Shown piece by piece: positions 8,481 to 17,500 of a stretch of DNA of 64,000 bases. Location: positions 1-64,000 of the forward strand of contig JAKITK010000001.1 of the NCBI GenBank assembly GCA_021648125.1. Reading direction: 5' to 3'. The translations under genes and the position numbers were made by a program. A model generated the notes under the pieces. The model ran no database searches. It saw only the letters and a list, made by a program, of their open reading frames with translations, and had not been told where the DNA came from. Origin of the DNA: Lysobacterales bacterium (lineage in GTDB: Bacteria; Pseudomonadota; Gammaproteobacteria; Xanthomonadales; SZUA-36). Positions within the stretch are counted from its first letter, which is position 1. Each line of letters opens with the position of its first letter.

Positions 8481-11400
8481 CTAGAAATTCACTCCCAACC
8501 TGCGGCGTAGGCCCAGCATGCCAATACCAGCCATCAGTAACAACAATACCAATAACGCCCATTGATCTAGGGTTGGGATTGGTATAGCACAGCCATTGTT
8601 TGGGTTAGTCAAGTTTGGATTGGAACTACAGCCATCCACATCATCCGCGAGACCATCGCCGTCGAAGTCGGTCATCAGGAACAACACAAAACCATCGTGA
8701 TCAGCGGCGCGTAAGGGCGTGCTTGGATCCTCAATCAGATCCTCAGCTGCATCGACATTGCCGCGACCAAACTCAAAACCACGAATCCAGGGGTCGGTAG
8801 CGGCAGATGTAAGCGCATGGTCAAGGGTTTGCACATGACCGCGGAAATTAAAGGAGTAACGCTCAGCGGCTGGCAATAACTCTACCTGGTTGACCAGATT
8901 CGGGTTGACCAGATCAGCGCCAGATTGCAGGCTTTCTGCTGGATCAAAATCACCTTTAATGTGCCCCATAACATCAACATAACCATCTGTAAATTCAAAG
9001 GCATTAAAATCACCAAGAACAATCAGCGGTATAGACGAGTTTGCAGTTTGATAATTTTGCACCATGGTGGCTACAGATTCCGCCTGTGCCAGGCGTTTTA
9101 ACTGAACCCTTAAAGTATCGATGCCATTTAATGAGCGGTTGTGTACTACCATTACCGCCAGCGGGAAATCTTGACCATTGCCGGTATAGCGCCCTTCCAA
9201 CAATAACGGTGGGCGATCATGCAATATAGAGTTATCGAAGCTGAATATTTCCGCTGCGCCCAACTGAGTTATGGCATCTACGGCAATGTCTGCACGCAAC
9301 AAGAAGCCAACATCAATGCCACCAAAATCGTTACCTTCGACCAAGTGGGCTGTGTAATTAACACTGTTATCATCTTGGGAAATTTCAGTTGCCAAGTCCT
9401 GTAATGCGGTTATATCAGCGGCTTCCTGAACACCCAGAATATCGGGTGAGTTCAACACTTCCCTGATATGCAAGGATAGTTTGGCCAGCCTAGTCGCATA
9501 ATCACCGTCTGTGGCAAAGCGCAGCAAGTTCAGTGATCCCACTGTGGTTTCTCCAGCAAGTCTTCCTCTGACTGGAGCCGGGATTACAGCCTCAGTTACT
9601 GTCAGCGAAGTAGGCCAGAGTTCGTAGCCACCAAAATCGAAGCCAATTACACCAACTGCATCAAAGCTGGAACCACCAGGAATAATAATATTCGGCAGGC
9701 CCATGCGATCAGGGTCTAATTCAAATACCTCAGGATTACCGTCCCAGACTGGAATAGAACCACCTAAGTCAAGTGGATATTCTGTACCCGGTTCGCGGAA
9801 ACTACGCGTGGCTGCTGCGCGGATATTAACTTCCGCTATCGGGTCAGAACCAAAGGACTGATTAGCGTTAGTGACACTACCACCGGTAATTTGCACCAGC
9901 ATGGATTCGTAGCACTCATACTCAATCGCACAACTCGGTGTCGCCGGGTTGGGGCTTGGCACAGTAGCATCGAAAATCACAACTGCAGGCAGTGCATTGC
10001 CTGAACTATTGATAGTAACTGTGGCCGAATTATCGAATTCTGTGAAGTCGAAAAACTCAACTACTTGACCCGTTACATCAACGCTATCGCCAACTGCCAC
10101 TGTTGGTGCCGCTCCGGTAAATACATAAATACCATTAGAGGTATCAATGCTGGCATCTGCTCTAGCGTCGGGGGTTTGCATGGTGAAACCTTCGGGTCCA
10201 ACCGCAGTCACAATATTATCAAGCGTGCTAACAGTGGTATTTGCGAACATACTGAGCACGCCCGCACCCTGAATATCCCAAATTTCAAGCGGTGGGCACT
10301 CGTTGATAGCACCCGGTGTTGGTGCAGCTTGAATATAAGTATCCGTATTTCTTTCGCCGCCAGAACCATTGGTACAGCGCTGGTTTGAATCAACATCGGC
10401 ATCGGTGCCACCGTCTTCATTGACCTGTGGCTGGCCTGCATTCAGTAAGGATAACAGGCCTGCATCATCGCCATCATTGGTACCATAAACAATAGCATCC
10501 ACCAAGTTGTTAGTGGTCGCCGGTGTATCGTTAGGGAAATTACTAGCATCGCCAACATACAAGGCCACTGCATCAGCACCATTTTGGATCAAGTTGGTGT
10601 TGGGTGTCACATCCAAATCACAGTTGGCAGTATTAGCTGCATCCCCGCAGAGTACAAAATAACCGTTAGCATTGGTGCTCAGACCATCCAGATCAAAAGC
10701 AAGATAAGAGGCATCATCCGAACCATTAAAGAGCACTAACACAAAACCATCAAGCGCTAAATTACCAACACCGCCATCAAATAACTCAATGAATTCAGCC
10801 GCATCAGTACCAGCTTGGTCGGCATCCACCTCATTGATAATGGGTGATGGACAATCATTTAAAGCACCAGGAGTCGGTAGTGCCTGAATATAGGTATCTG
10901 TATTTCTGGCACCACCCGCACCACTTGGACATCTTTGGCTAGAATGCGCACCACCATCACCGCCGTCGCGTTCATTAACTTGCGGTTGCCCGCCATTAAG
11001 AAGGGTTAAAAGAGCTGCATCGTCACTGTCATCGGTATCGTAAACAATCGCATCGATAAGGGCGTTGGTAGTTACCGCTGTGCCACCGGGAAAATCTGTG
11101 GCGTCAGCCAGATACAAAGCCACCGCATCGGCGCCATTTTGAATCAGGTTAGTGTTGGGACTCACATCCAAGTCGCAGTTGGCAGTATTAGCCGCATCCC
11201 CACAAAGCACAAAATAACCGCTAGCATTGGTACTCTGGCCATCTAGGTCAAAGGCCTGATATGAAGTATCACCCGAACCATTAAAGAGCACTATCACCAG
11301 GCCATCAAGTGCTGTATTACCAGCGCCGCCATCGAATAACTCAACAAACTCAGCAGCATCAGAACCTGCCTGATCGGCATCCATCTCGTTGATTAGCACT

Positions 11401-12428
11401 GGGGAAGTCACGGGCGGTGTAGCCGTGGTAAAGATAAACTGGAAGTCCGAAGCCATATTATCCGGGGGATCATCTGCATCCGAATCAGTTACTTGTGCTG
11501 CGAAAACATCAACTGTGCAGGTCTCGCTCATCACAAAATCTGCAGCCGGATCTAGCATGTAAGACTGCGGGCCGCCAGTGACGGTGGCACTGTGTGCGCC
11601 ACTAGTAGTGCAATTTATCTCAAACCAGGTGCCGGCGACTACGACATCTTCACTAAAGTTAATGCTGATATTTGCATCAAGTGCAATACCACTACCACCG
11701 TTAGGTGGCATGGTGCTGCTAACGCTGGGGGCAACATCACCCGCCGCACAAAGATTGGCAGCGCCTGGTGTTGGTATAGCCTGGATATAAGTGTCCGTAT
11801 TTCTTGCGCCGCCAGAACCATTTGCACAGCGCTGGTTTGATTCAGTAGTGGAATCAACACCACCATCTTCATTGATCTGAGGCTGACCTGCATTCAATAG
11901 TGGTAGCAAACCTGCGTCATCACCATCATTGGTGTCATAAACAATGGCATCAATTAGATTGGTTGTGGTCACCGGGGTATCGTTTGGGAAATCTGCAGCA
12001 TCAGCGGAAAATAAAGCCACCGCGTCCGCACCGTTTTGAATCAGGTTGGTATTGGGACTCACATCTAGGTCGCAGTTGGCCGTATTAGTCGCATCGCCAC
12101 AGAGCACAAAATAACCATTAGCATTGGTGCTCAGGCCATCCAGATCAAAGGCAAGGTAGGAGGCATCATCCGAGCCGTTAAATAACACTATTACATGGCC
12201 ATCTAGTGCCGTGTTACCCGCACCACCATCAAATAATTCAACAAATTCAGCCGCATCAGTGCCCGTCTGATCGGCATCAACCTCGTTGATTACTAATTGT
12301 GCATTCGCTGGGGCTGCAAACAACATAAATACTAATGCCGTGATCAGCATAAATACCTTATTTAGCTTTCGGAATATATCGTAATTGTGCGGCTTCTCGG
12401 TATTCAGGCTGTTTGGATGGCGTAGCAT
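8481..12428 (-). CDS. Secreted exonuclease/endonuclease/phosphatase with three lamin-tail repeats and IPTL-CTERM tail
   Basis: 1315 residues. A signal peptide ends APANA near residue 43. Three nearly identical 184-residue lamin-tail-type (LTD) domains follow at 44-227, 343-526 and 528-711, each starting INEVDADQ or INEMDADQ and ending PTPGA; an SbsA-like Ig domain sits between the first two at about 232-340. Residues 713-950 look like an OB-fold region (DSVDVTGQVVEF). The catalytic EEP-type domain spans about 960-1250: GVQEA at 999-1003, VVHNRS near 1094, GDFNAF at 1139-1144, TLDHAL at 1201-1206 and AADHDGF at 1241-1247. A calcium-type repeat (DFDGDGLADDVDGC) precedes the C-terminal IPTLDQW, hydrophobic helix and LRRR, the IPTL-CTERM sorting signal known to pair with exosortase H. 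It is probably a surface-anchored or released nuclease; a phosphatase role is also possible. Confidence 0.88.
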   Translation of the reverse strand: MLRHPNSLNTEKPHNYDIFRKLNKVFMLITALVFMLFAAPANAQLVINEVDADQTGTDAAEFVELFDGGAGNTALDGHVIVLFNGSDDASYLAFDLDGLSTNANGYFVLCGDATNTANCDLDVSPNTNLIQNGADAVALFSADAADFPNDTPVTTTNLIDAIVYDTNDGDDAGLLPLLNAGQPQINEDGGVDSTTESNQRCANGSGGARNTDTYIQAIPTPGAANLCAAGDVAPSVSSTMPPNGGSGIALDANISINFSEDVVVAGTWFEINCTTSGAHSATVTGGPQSYMLDPAADFVMSETCTVDVFAAQVTDSDADDPPDNMASDFQFIFTTATPPVTSPVLINEMDADQAGSDAAEFVELFDGGAGNTALDGLVIVLFNGSGDTSYQAFDLDGQSTNASGYFVLCGDAANTANCDLDVSPNTNLIQNGADAVALYLADATDFPGGTAVTTNALIDAIVYDTDDSDDAALLTLLNGGQPQVNERDGGDGGAHSSQRCPSGAGGARNTDTYIQALPTPGALNDCPSPIINEVDADQAGTDAAEFIELFDGGVGNLALDGFVLVLFNGSDDASYLAFDLDGLSTNANGYFVLCGDAANTANCDLDVTPNTNLIQNGADAVALYVGDASNFPNDTPATTNNLVDAIVYGTNDGDDAGLLSLLNAGQPQVNEDGGTDADVDSNQRCTNGSGGERNTDTYIQAAPTPGAINECPPLEIWDIQGAGVLSMFANTTVSTLDNIVTAVGPEGFTMQTPDARADASIDTSNGIYVFTGAAPTVAVGDSVDVTGQVVEFFDFTEFDNSATVTINSSGNALPAVVIFDATVPSPNPATPSCAIEYECYESMLVQITGGSVTNANQSFGSDPIAEVNIRAAATRSFREPGTEYPLDLGGSIPVWDGNPEVFELDPDRMGLPNIIIPGGSSFDAVGVIGFDFGGYELWPTSLTVTEAVIPAPVRGRLAGETTVGSLNLLRFATDGDYATRLAKLSLHIREVLNSPDILGVQEAADITALQDLATEISQDDNSVNYTAHLVEGNDFGGIDVGFLLRADIAVDAITQLGAAEIFSFDNSILHDRPPLLLEGRYTGNGQDFPLAVMVVHNRSLNGIDTLRVQLKRLAQAESVATMVQNYQTANSSIPLIVLGDFNAFEFTDGYVDVMGHIKGDFDPAESLQSGADLVNPNLVNQVELLPAAERYSFNFRGHVQTLDHALTSAATDPWIRGFEFGRGNVDAAEDLIEDPSTPLRAADHDGFVLFLMTDFDGDGLADDVDGCSSNPNLTNPNNGCAIPIPTLDQWALLVLLLLMAGIGMLGLRRRLGVNF
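10296..10847 (-). repeat. LTD-domain coding repeat, third copy
   Basis: 552-bp unit coding residues 528-711 of the secreted exonuclease. It directly abuts the second copy (4-bp gap including one codon), and shares long blocks of protein identity with the other two, for example GYFVLCGDA and NTNLIQNGADAVAL. Confidence 0.85.
10851..11402 (-). repeat. LTD-domain coding repeat, second copy
   Basis: 552-bp unit coding residues 343-526 of the exonuclease. It is the most diverged of the three: QAFDLDGQSTNASG replaces LAFDLDGLSTNANG and its linker has NERDGGDGG. The units are the same length, so no indel has accumulated between copies. Confidence 0.85.
11748..12299 (-). repeat. LTD-domain coding repeat, first copy
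   Basis: 552-bp unit coding residues 44-227 of the exonuclease, right after the signal peptide. It is separated from the second copy by the SbsA-like Ig domain, so the domain order is LTD, Ig, LTD, LTD. Confidence 0.85.
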
Positions 12429-12800
12429 ATATTATCCCTCGATTCTCTAGTTGTAATAACCGACGCTTAAGTAGCCAAAGCAGTAAAAGCTCCGAAATTT
12501 ACCTTTTAGGGTAGTTTAAGAGTGTTTTAGTAAGAGTCGGCATTTAATATTGCCTAAGCTAAGAGTTTATCCTAAAACCACCTCAATTCCACGATTAATT
12601 AATATCTAATCCAATAACCGCACCTCCTCAGTGAAAAATTTGCGCAAACTTAACATTTATGACTAATGAAAATGTCCCGCTAGATTAGCAGTCCAGCATA
12701 ATAGCGGGGACATTGTGAAGACACCTCAATCCATTTACTTTCTTAACTGCTCGCCCCGCTTTTCTCATATTTTGAGAATCCCTTTTGTTATAGTGGTCAT
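12429..12800. other. Intergenic region between divergent genes
   Basis: 372 bp between the exonuclease gene (leftward) and the 5'-nucleotidase gene (rightward). No coding frame is convincing. About 30 bp before the nucleotidase start is TTCTCA-TATTT-TGAGAA (near 12764-12780), a 6-bp dyad, followed by TATAGT as a possible -10 box. The rest is AT-rich with no repeat that I can identify. Confidence 0.5.
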
Positions 12801-13730
12801 ATGCCTAATAGACCATCCCTTATAAAAAAAGCTGATTCAGTGGAAGCCAAGCCTCTAGTCGTCGCGATAGCCTCACGGGCGTTGTTCGATTTAGATGAGG
12901 CGCATAAAGTATTCGAGCAACAAGGCCTTGAGGCTTATGCAAACTACCAGCGCGAGCATGAAGATGAGCTACTAGGTGAAGGTGTGGCTTTTCCACTGGT
13001 TAAAAAATTACTCATGCTTAACCAAGGCCGTGAAGACAATCCGCTGGTTGAAGTCATTTTGTTATCGCGTAATAGCGCCGATAGCGGGCTGCGAATATTC
13101 AACACTATCGAAGCCTTTGGTCTGGATATTATTCGTGCGGCGTTTACTAATGGGGAGCCCCCACAACAATATATGCGGGCTTTTGGTGCGCAGTTATTCC
13201 TTTCTGCCAACGGTGAAGATGTCCGTAATACGCTTGAGTCGGGCTTTGCGGCGGCAACGATTTTGCCTTCAAGCAACCATTTTCGACACCCTGAACAATT
13301 GCGTATTGCTTTCGATGGTGATGCGGTTATTTTTTCCGACGAAGCCGAAAAAATCGCCAAAGCATCTGGACTGGCCGCATTTTCCGCTTCCGAAAAAGCC
13401 GCAGCACATCAACCGCTACAGGATGGGCCGTTCCGTCAGGTACTACAAGCATTGCACCGGATTCAATCTGCCTGGCCGATGGAGAACAACCCGATCAGAA
13501 CGGCATTGGTTACAGCGCGTTCAGCACCGGCGCATAAACGGGTTATCCTAACACTGCGGGACTGGGGCATACGCATTGATGAAGCCTTGTTTTTAGGGGG
13601 TAAGGAAAAAGGCGCTTTTTTGAGTGCCTTTGGTGCCGATATCTTTTTTGATGATCAAACCCTGAATTGTGAATCAGCCCAGGAACATGTACCTACAGGG
13701 CATGTACCCCACGGGGTCGCTAATCAATAA
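12801..13730 (+). CDS. Cytosolic 5'-nucleotidase family protein
   Basis: 309 residues of the cytosolic 5'-nucleotidase family (the NT5C1-like family PF06189). Characteristic segments in order: VAIASRALFDLDEAHKVFE, YQREHEDELLGEGVAFPLVKKLL, VEVILLSRNSADSGLRIFNTIE, AFTNGEPPQQYMRAFGAQLFLSANGEDV, RIAFDGDAVIFSDE and a C-terminal FLGGKEKGAFLSAFGADIFFDDQ. The FDGDAV and FFDD motifs are HAD-like metal sites. It should dephosphorylate nucleoside monophosphates in the cytoplasm, giving nucleosides. It is a lone plus-strand gene, with a probable promoter and dyad just upstream, and it converges on nadK 31 bp further on. Confidence 0.9.
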   Translation: MPNRPSLIKKADSVEAKPLVVAIASRALFDLDEAHKVFEQQGLEAYANYQREHEDELLGEGVAFPLVKKLLMLNQGREDNPLVEVILLSRNSADSGLRIFNTIEAFGLDIIRAAFTNGEPPQQYMRAFGAQLFLSANGEDVRNTLESGFAAATILPSSNHFRHPEQLRIAFDGDAVIFSDEAEKIAKASGLAAFSASEKAAAHQPLQDGPFRQVLQALHRIQSAWPMENNPIRTALVTARSAPAHKRVILTLRDWGIRIDEALFLGGKEKGAFLSAFGADIFFDDQTLNCESAQEHVPTGHVPHGVANQ

Positions 13731-13761
13731 TGTCACGACACACAGCAAAAAAACCCGTGTT

Positions 13762-14526
13762 CTAACGGAATTGCTCATTGAGGATACGCTCTTCCAGAGA
13801 GTGATCCTGATCGAACATCAGGGTTAAAACCGTTGCCGCATCCTCAACCACTTTCACCCCGATAACATCGCGGAACTCAATATAATCAGCCGTAGCGCTA
13901 ACCGGTCGCCGCTTGGCTTGCAGTATCTCAATTTCGACACTGGCCTCTGATGGTAATACTGCGCCATGCCAACGCCGTGGTCTGAACGGGGAAATGGGAG
14001 TAACCGCCAATGCATCGGTACCCAGTGGCAGAATAGGCCCTCTGGCGGAAAAATTATAAGCGGTACTCCCCGCCGCCGTCGATACCAAAATACCATCAGC
14101 AACCAACTCATCAATTTTAATTGAGGCATTAATGGAAAGGCGTAAATGTGCGGCCTGATTACTCTGTCTGAGCAATGAAACCTCATTAATGGCCAGTGCC
14201 TCTTGTACACTGCCATCCGCGCAAACAGCCGTCATGCGTAATGGATTCAACCTGACACTGGTTGCCTGTTCCAGTCTCTCAAGCAATTTATTATCCTGAA
14301 AACCATTCATCAGAAAGCCTATTCTACCCATACGCATGCCGTAAACCGGCAAACCAGAATCAACCATTTGATGCAAAACCCTGAGCATAAAACCATCGCC
14401 ACCCAGCGCTACAATTATATCTGCAGCATCCAGTTCGGCATGACCATACATTGATTTAAGTTTTTTTATCGCTGCGGGCGTTTCCGCATGGTCACTGCCG
14501 AGAAAGTGTATTTTGCTTGTGCTCAT
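13762..14526 (-). CDS. nadK: NAD kinase
   Basis: 254 residues. Phosphorylates NAD to NADP. Key motifs are GGDGFMLRVLH near residue 42 (the catalytic aspartate and diacylglycerol-kinase-like loop), INEVSLLRQ, DGILVSTAAGSTAYNFSARGPILP and the TPISPF segment. It is shorter than the E. coli enzyme (about 292 residues) and looks like the compact NAD kinase seen in many Proteobacteria. Its ATG overlaps the stop codon of the upstream glutamate dehydrogenase gene by 4 bp (ATGA type), so the two are translationally coupled. That links NADP supply with an NAD-dependent glutamate dehydrogenase in one operon. Confidence 0.93.
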   Translation of the reverse strand: MSTSKIHFLGSDHAETPAAIKKLKSMYGHAELDAADIIVALGGDGFMLRVLHQMVDSGLPVYGMRMGRIGFLMNGFQDNKLLERLEQATSVRLNPLRMTAVCADGSVQEALAINEVSLLRQSNQAAHLRLSINASIKIDELVADGILVSTAAGSTAYNFSARGPILPLGTDALAVTPISPFRPRRWHGAVLPSEASVEIEILQAKRRPVSATADYIEFRDVIGVKVVEDAATVLTLMFDQDHSLEERILNEQFR

Positions 14527-17500
14527 AAGCTACTGTCAGTTAATAATGCCCGCAGAGCCTGTACGGCAACCGAAATAGTTGCGAAATCAATTTCTGACAA
14601 AGTACGCATATCCGCCAGCATTTCAATCACCCGATCGAGCTCTTGTTGATTAGTCTGCAACCAGTGCTCAACCGGGTTTTCACCTTTACTCCCATAAGCG
14701 GCTAGGACCTGCCCTGCTAATGCTCGGTGGTATCGATACAATTCTTCGCGTAAATTGCTGCGGGCAGATGCATGCCAATAACCATCGACTGCCAAACCTT
14801 CGATCTGTTGCATCAACCATTTCAGATTCATGGTCTGACCTAGCTGGTAATAAACAGAGGCAACTTTTTCAACCGGCAATTCCCTACGACCGGCTTCATC
14901 CACAATATCCAGCGCCGAAGGTAGCCGATCAAACAATGCCAACTGCTCGGCGAGATCCGCCGGAAAGCCTGATTCGGTATAGCGTTTGACCTTGCTTTTG
15001 AGCAGCCTTTGTTCATCCGCATTAATTAAAGTTGGTAGGCTATCGCGCAACTGTTGAATACCGGGTTTCAGTCGATCTGACTGAATTTGGATATCCAGCT
15101 GTTTTCCGGGTTGAACCAATAACCAACGGGTGGCGTGTCGGGTCAGTGTCCAGATCACCACAAGCGCATCGGTCTGTGCGCTCGCAGAAACTTTATTGTC
15201 CAATGCCTCAACGGCTAACCATAAAGGATTCAAGTTAAAAGTATCTCTGACGATGGTATAAGCTTTTGCAACCTCACTCGGACTGCTGCCGGTCGCCTGC
15301 TGCATCATTAAGCCAAATGAAGCACCCATTCGATTGACCATGGAATTGGTGACCATGGTTGCTATGATTTCGCGTTTTAACCGATGTTGCTGCATTTCCT
15401 CCGGGAAACGCTGCTGGATGGCCTGCGGGAAATATCGGTGCAGTTCGCTACCAAGATAGTCATCTTCAGGTACATCAGAATCCAGTAATTGCTGGTAGAG
15501 TACGATTTTTGCATAAGAAAGCAATACCGCTAACTCGGGTCTACTCAAACCCTTGCGGCTTAACCTGCGCTCTTCAAGCAAGTCATCCGCGGGTAAAAAC
15601 TCAATTTCGCGATCCAGCAAACCATCCTGTTCAAGCGCACGGATAAAGTGCGCCTGAGCACCTAATCTGGTACCGGTCAAATGGACCATCATTGAAATAG
15701 TCTGAGATTGCAGATAATTAGAACGCAATACCAATTGGTCAACATCCGCTGTCATTTCCACTAGCAGCGCATTCCTCTGCAACATATCAAGCTTACCCTG
15801 ATGCATGACTTGGTTGAGCAATATCTTAATATTGACCTCATGATCCGAGCAATCAACTCCCGCTGAATTATCAATGAAATCTGAATTAATACGGCCGCCG
15901 GATAACGCATATTCGATTCGTCCAAGCTGGGTAAAACCCAGATTGCCACCCTCTCCTACTACTTTAGCATTTAGCTCTTTGCCATTGATTCTTAGAATAT
16001 TGTTCGCTGTATCTCCTACATCAGCATCAGTTTCCTCTGCAGATTTAACATAGGTTCCAATGCCGCCGTTCCAGAGTAAGTCAACCTGCGCTGTAAGCAA
16101 AGACTTAATCAAGACAGTTGGTGCCATTTGTTGATCTTTGACTCCCAACCATTCGCGCATTTCATCACTGAGTTCGATTGTTTTTGCCTGCCGGGAGAAT
16201 ATCCCGCCACCTTTTGATATCAGCTTCTGATTGTAATCTTCCCAACTGGAACCCGGCAAATTAAACAGCCGCTGACGCTCTACAAAGCTAATTTTCGCAT
16301 CCGGGTCAGGGTCAAGGAAAATATGCATATGGTTAAATGCAGCTTTCAGGCAAATATGTTCCGACAATAACATGCCATTGCCGAAAACATCACCCGCCAT
16401 GTCACCAATGCCTACAACCGTAAAATCTGTGGTTTGAATATCAACATTGATCTCTCGAAAATGTCGCCTGACTGATTCCCATGCGCCCTTGGCGGTAATA
16501 CCCATGGCTTTGTGGTCATAACCAACTGAACCACCGGAAGCAAAGGCATCACTCAGCCAGAAGTTATAATCTGTTGAAATCCCATTGGCAATATCTGAGA
16601 AAGCTGCGGTGCCTTTATCGGCAGCCACTACCAGATACGGGTCATCATCATCCCGCCTGACGACCCCTGGCGGGGGTAGAGTTTTATCTTCATCGAGGTT
16701 GTCTGTAACATCCAGCAAGCCACGAATAAAGTTCTTGTAGCAATAAATACCTTCTGCCAACACCGCTTCCCGACTACCACCAGGGCTTTGTTTAACAAAA
16801 AACCCACCCTTGGCACCCACAGGGACAATCATTGTATTTTTCACATTCTGGGCTTTCATCAGGCCCAGTACCTCAGTACGAAAATCCTCTCGTCTGTCCG
16901 ACCAACGCAAACCACCCCTGGCGACTTTCCCCATGCGCAAATGTATGCCCTCCACCCGTGGTGAGTACACCCAAATCTCTCTATATGGGCAGGGTTTAGG
17001 TAAGTCAGGAACTCGCGCTGAGTCCAATTTGAAAGACATAAATTCACGCGCTGTACCGTTATCATCCTGGCAGAAGTAATTGGTTCTCAAGGTGGCGCCA
17101 ATGGTTTCACTAAAGGCCCGCATAATCCGATCCTGATCCAAACTTCCAACCAGCTCCAGGGCGTTGACTACTGCCGTCAGAATCGCCTCGAGGTGGGCTT
17201 TTCTATCTCTTTCAATGCGTGAGCGGACTACCCACCCCAATGCATCTGCGAGTGCCGGGGACTCATATTTATCCAGCACCCTGAATATTTTTTTCAAGCG
17301 GTTTGCATGCCGGAGGGCACGCGCTTCACTTTCATCAATTCGAGCCGGGTCGAATTGCTCTTTAAACTGTTCTACCAGTAAACGCGCAATTAATGGGTAG
17401 GACTCCAGAGTTTCTGCCATATAGGTGTGCGAAAACGGCATCCCAGTTTGTAGCAGGTACTTACTGTAAGCGCGTAAAATAGCCACCTGCCGACAGGGCA

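Noticed and set aside
8481-12428. CRISPR-like or tandem DNA repeats
   Set aside because: The repeats are 552-bp protein-domain units in one reading frame with coding-type variation.
13731-13761. Possible terminator between the 5'-nucleotidase and nadK genes
   Set aside because: ACACGGG and its partners pair only weakly; no proper stem is formed.
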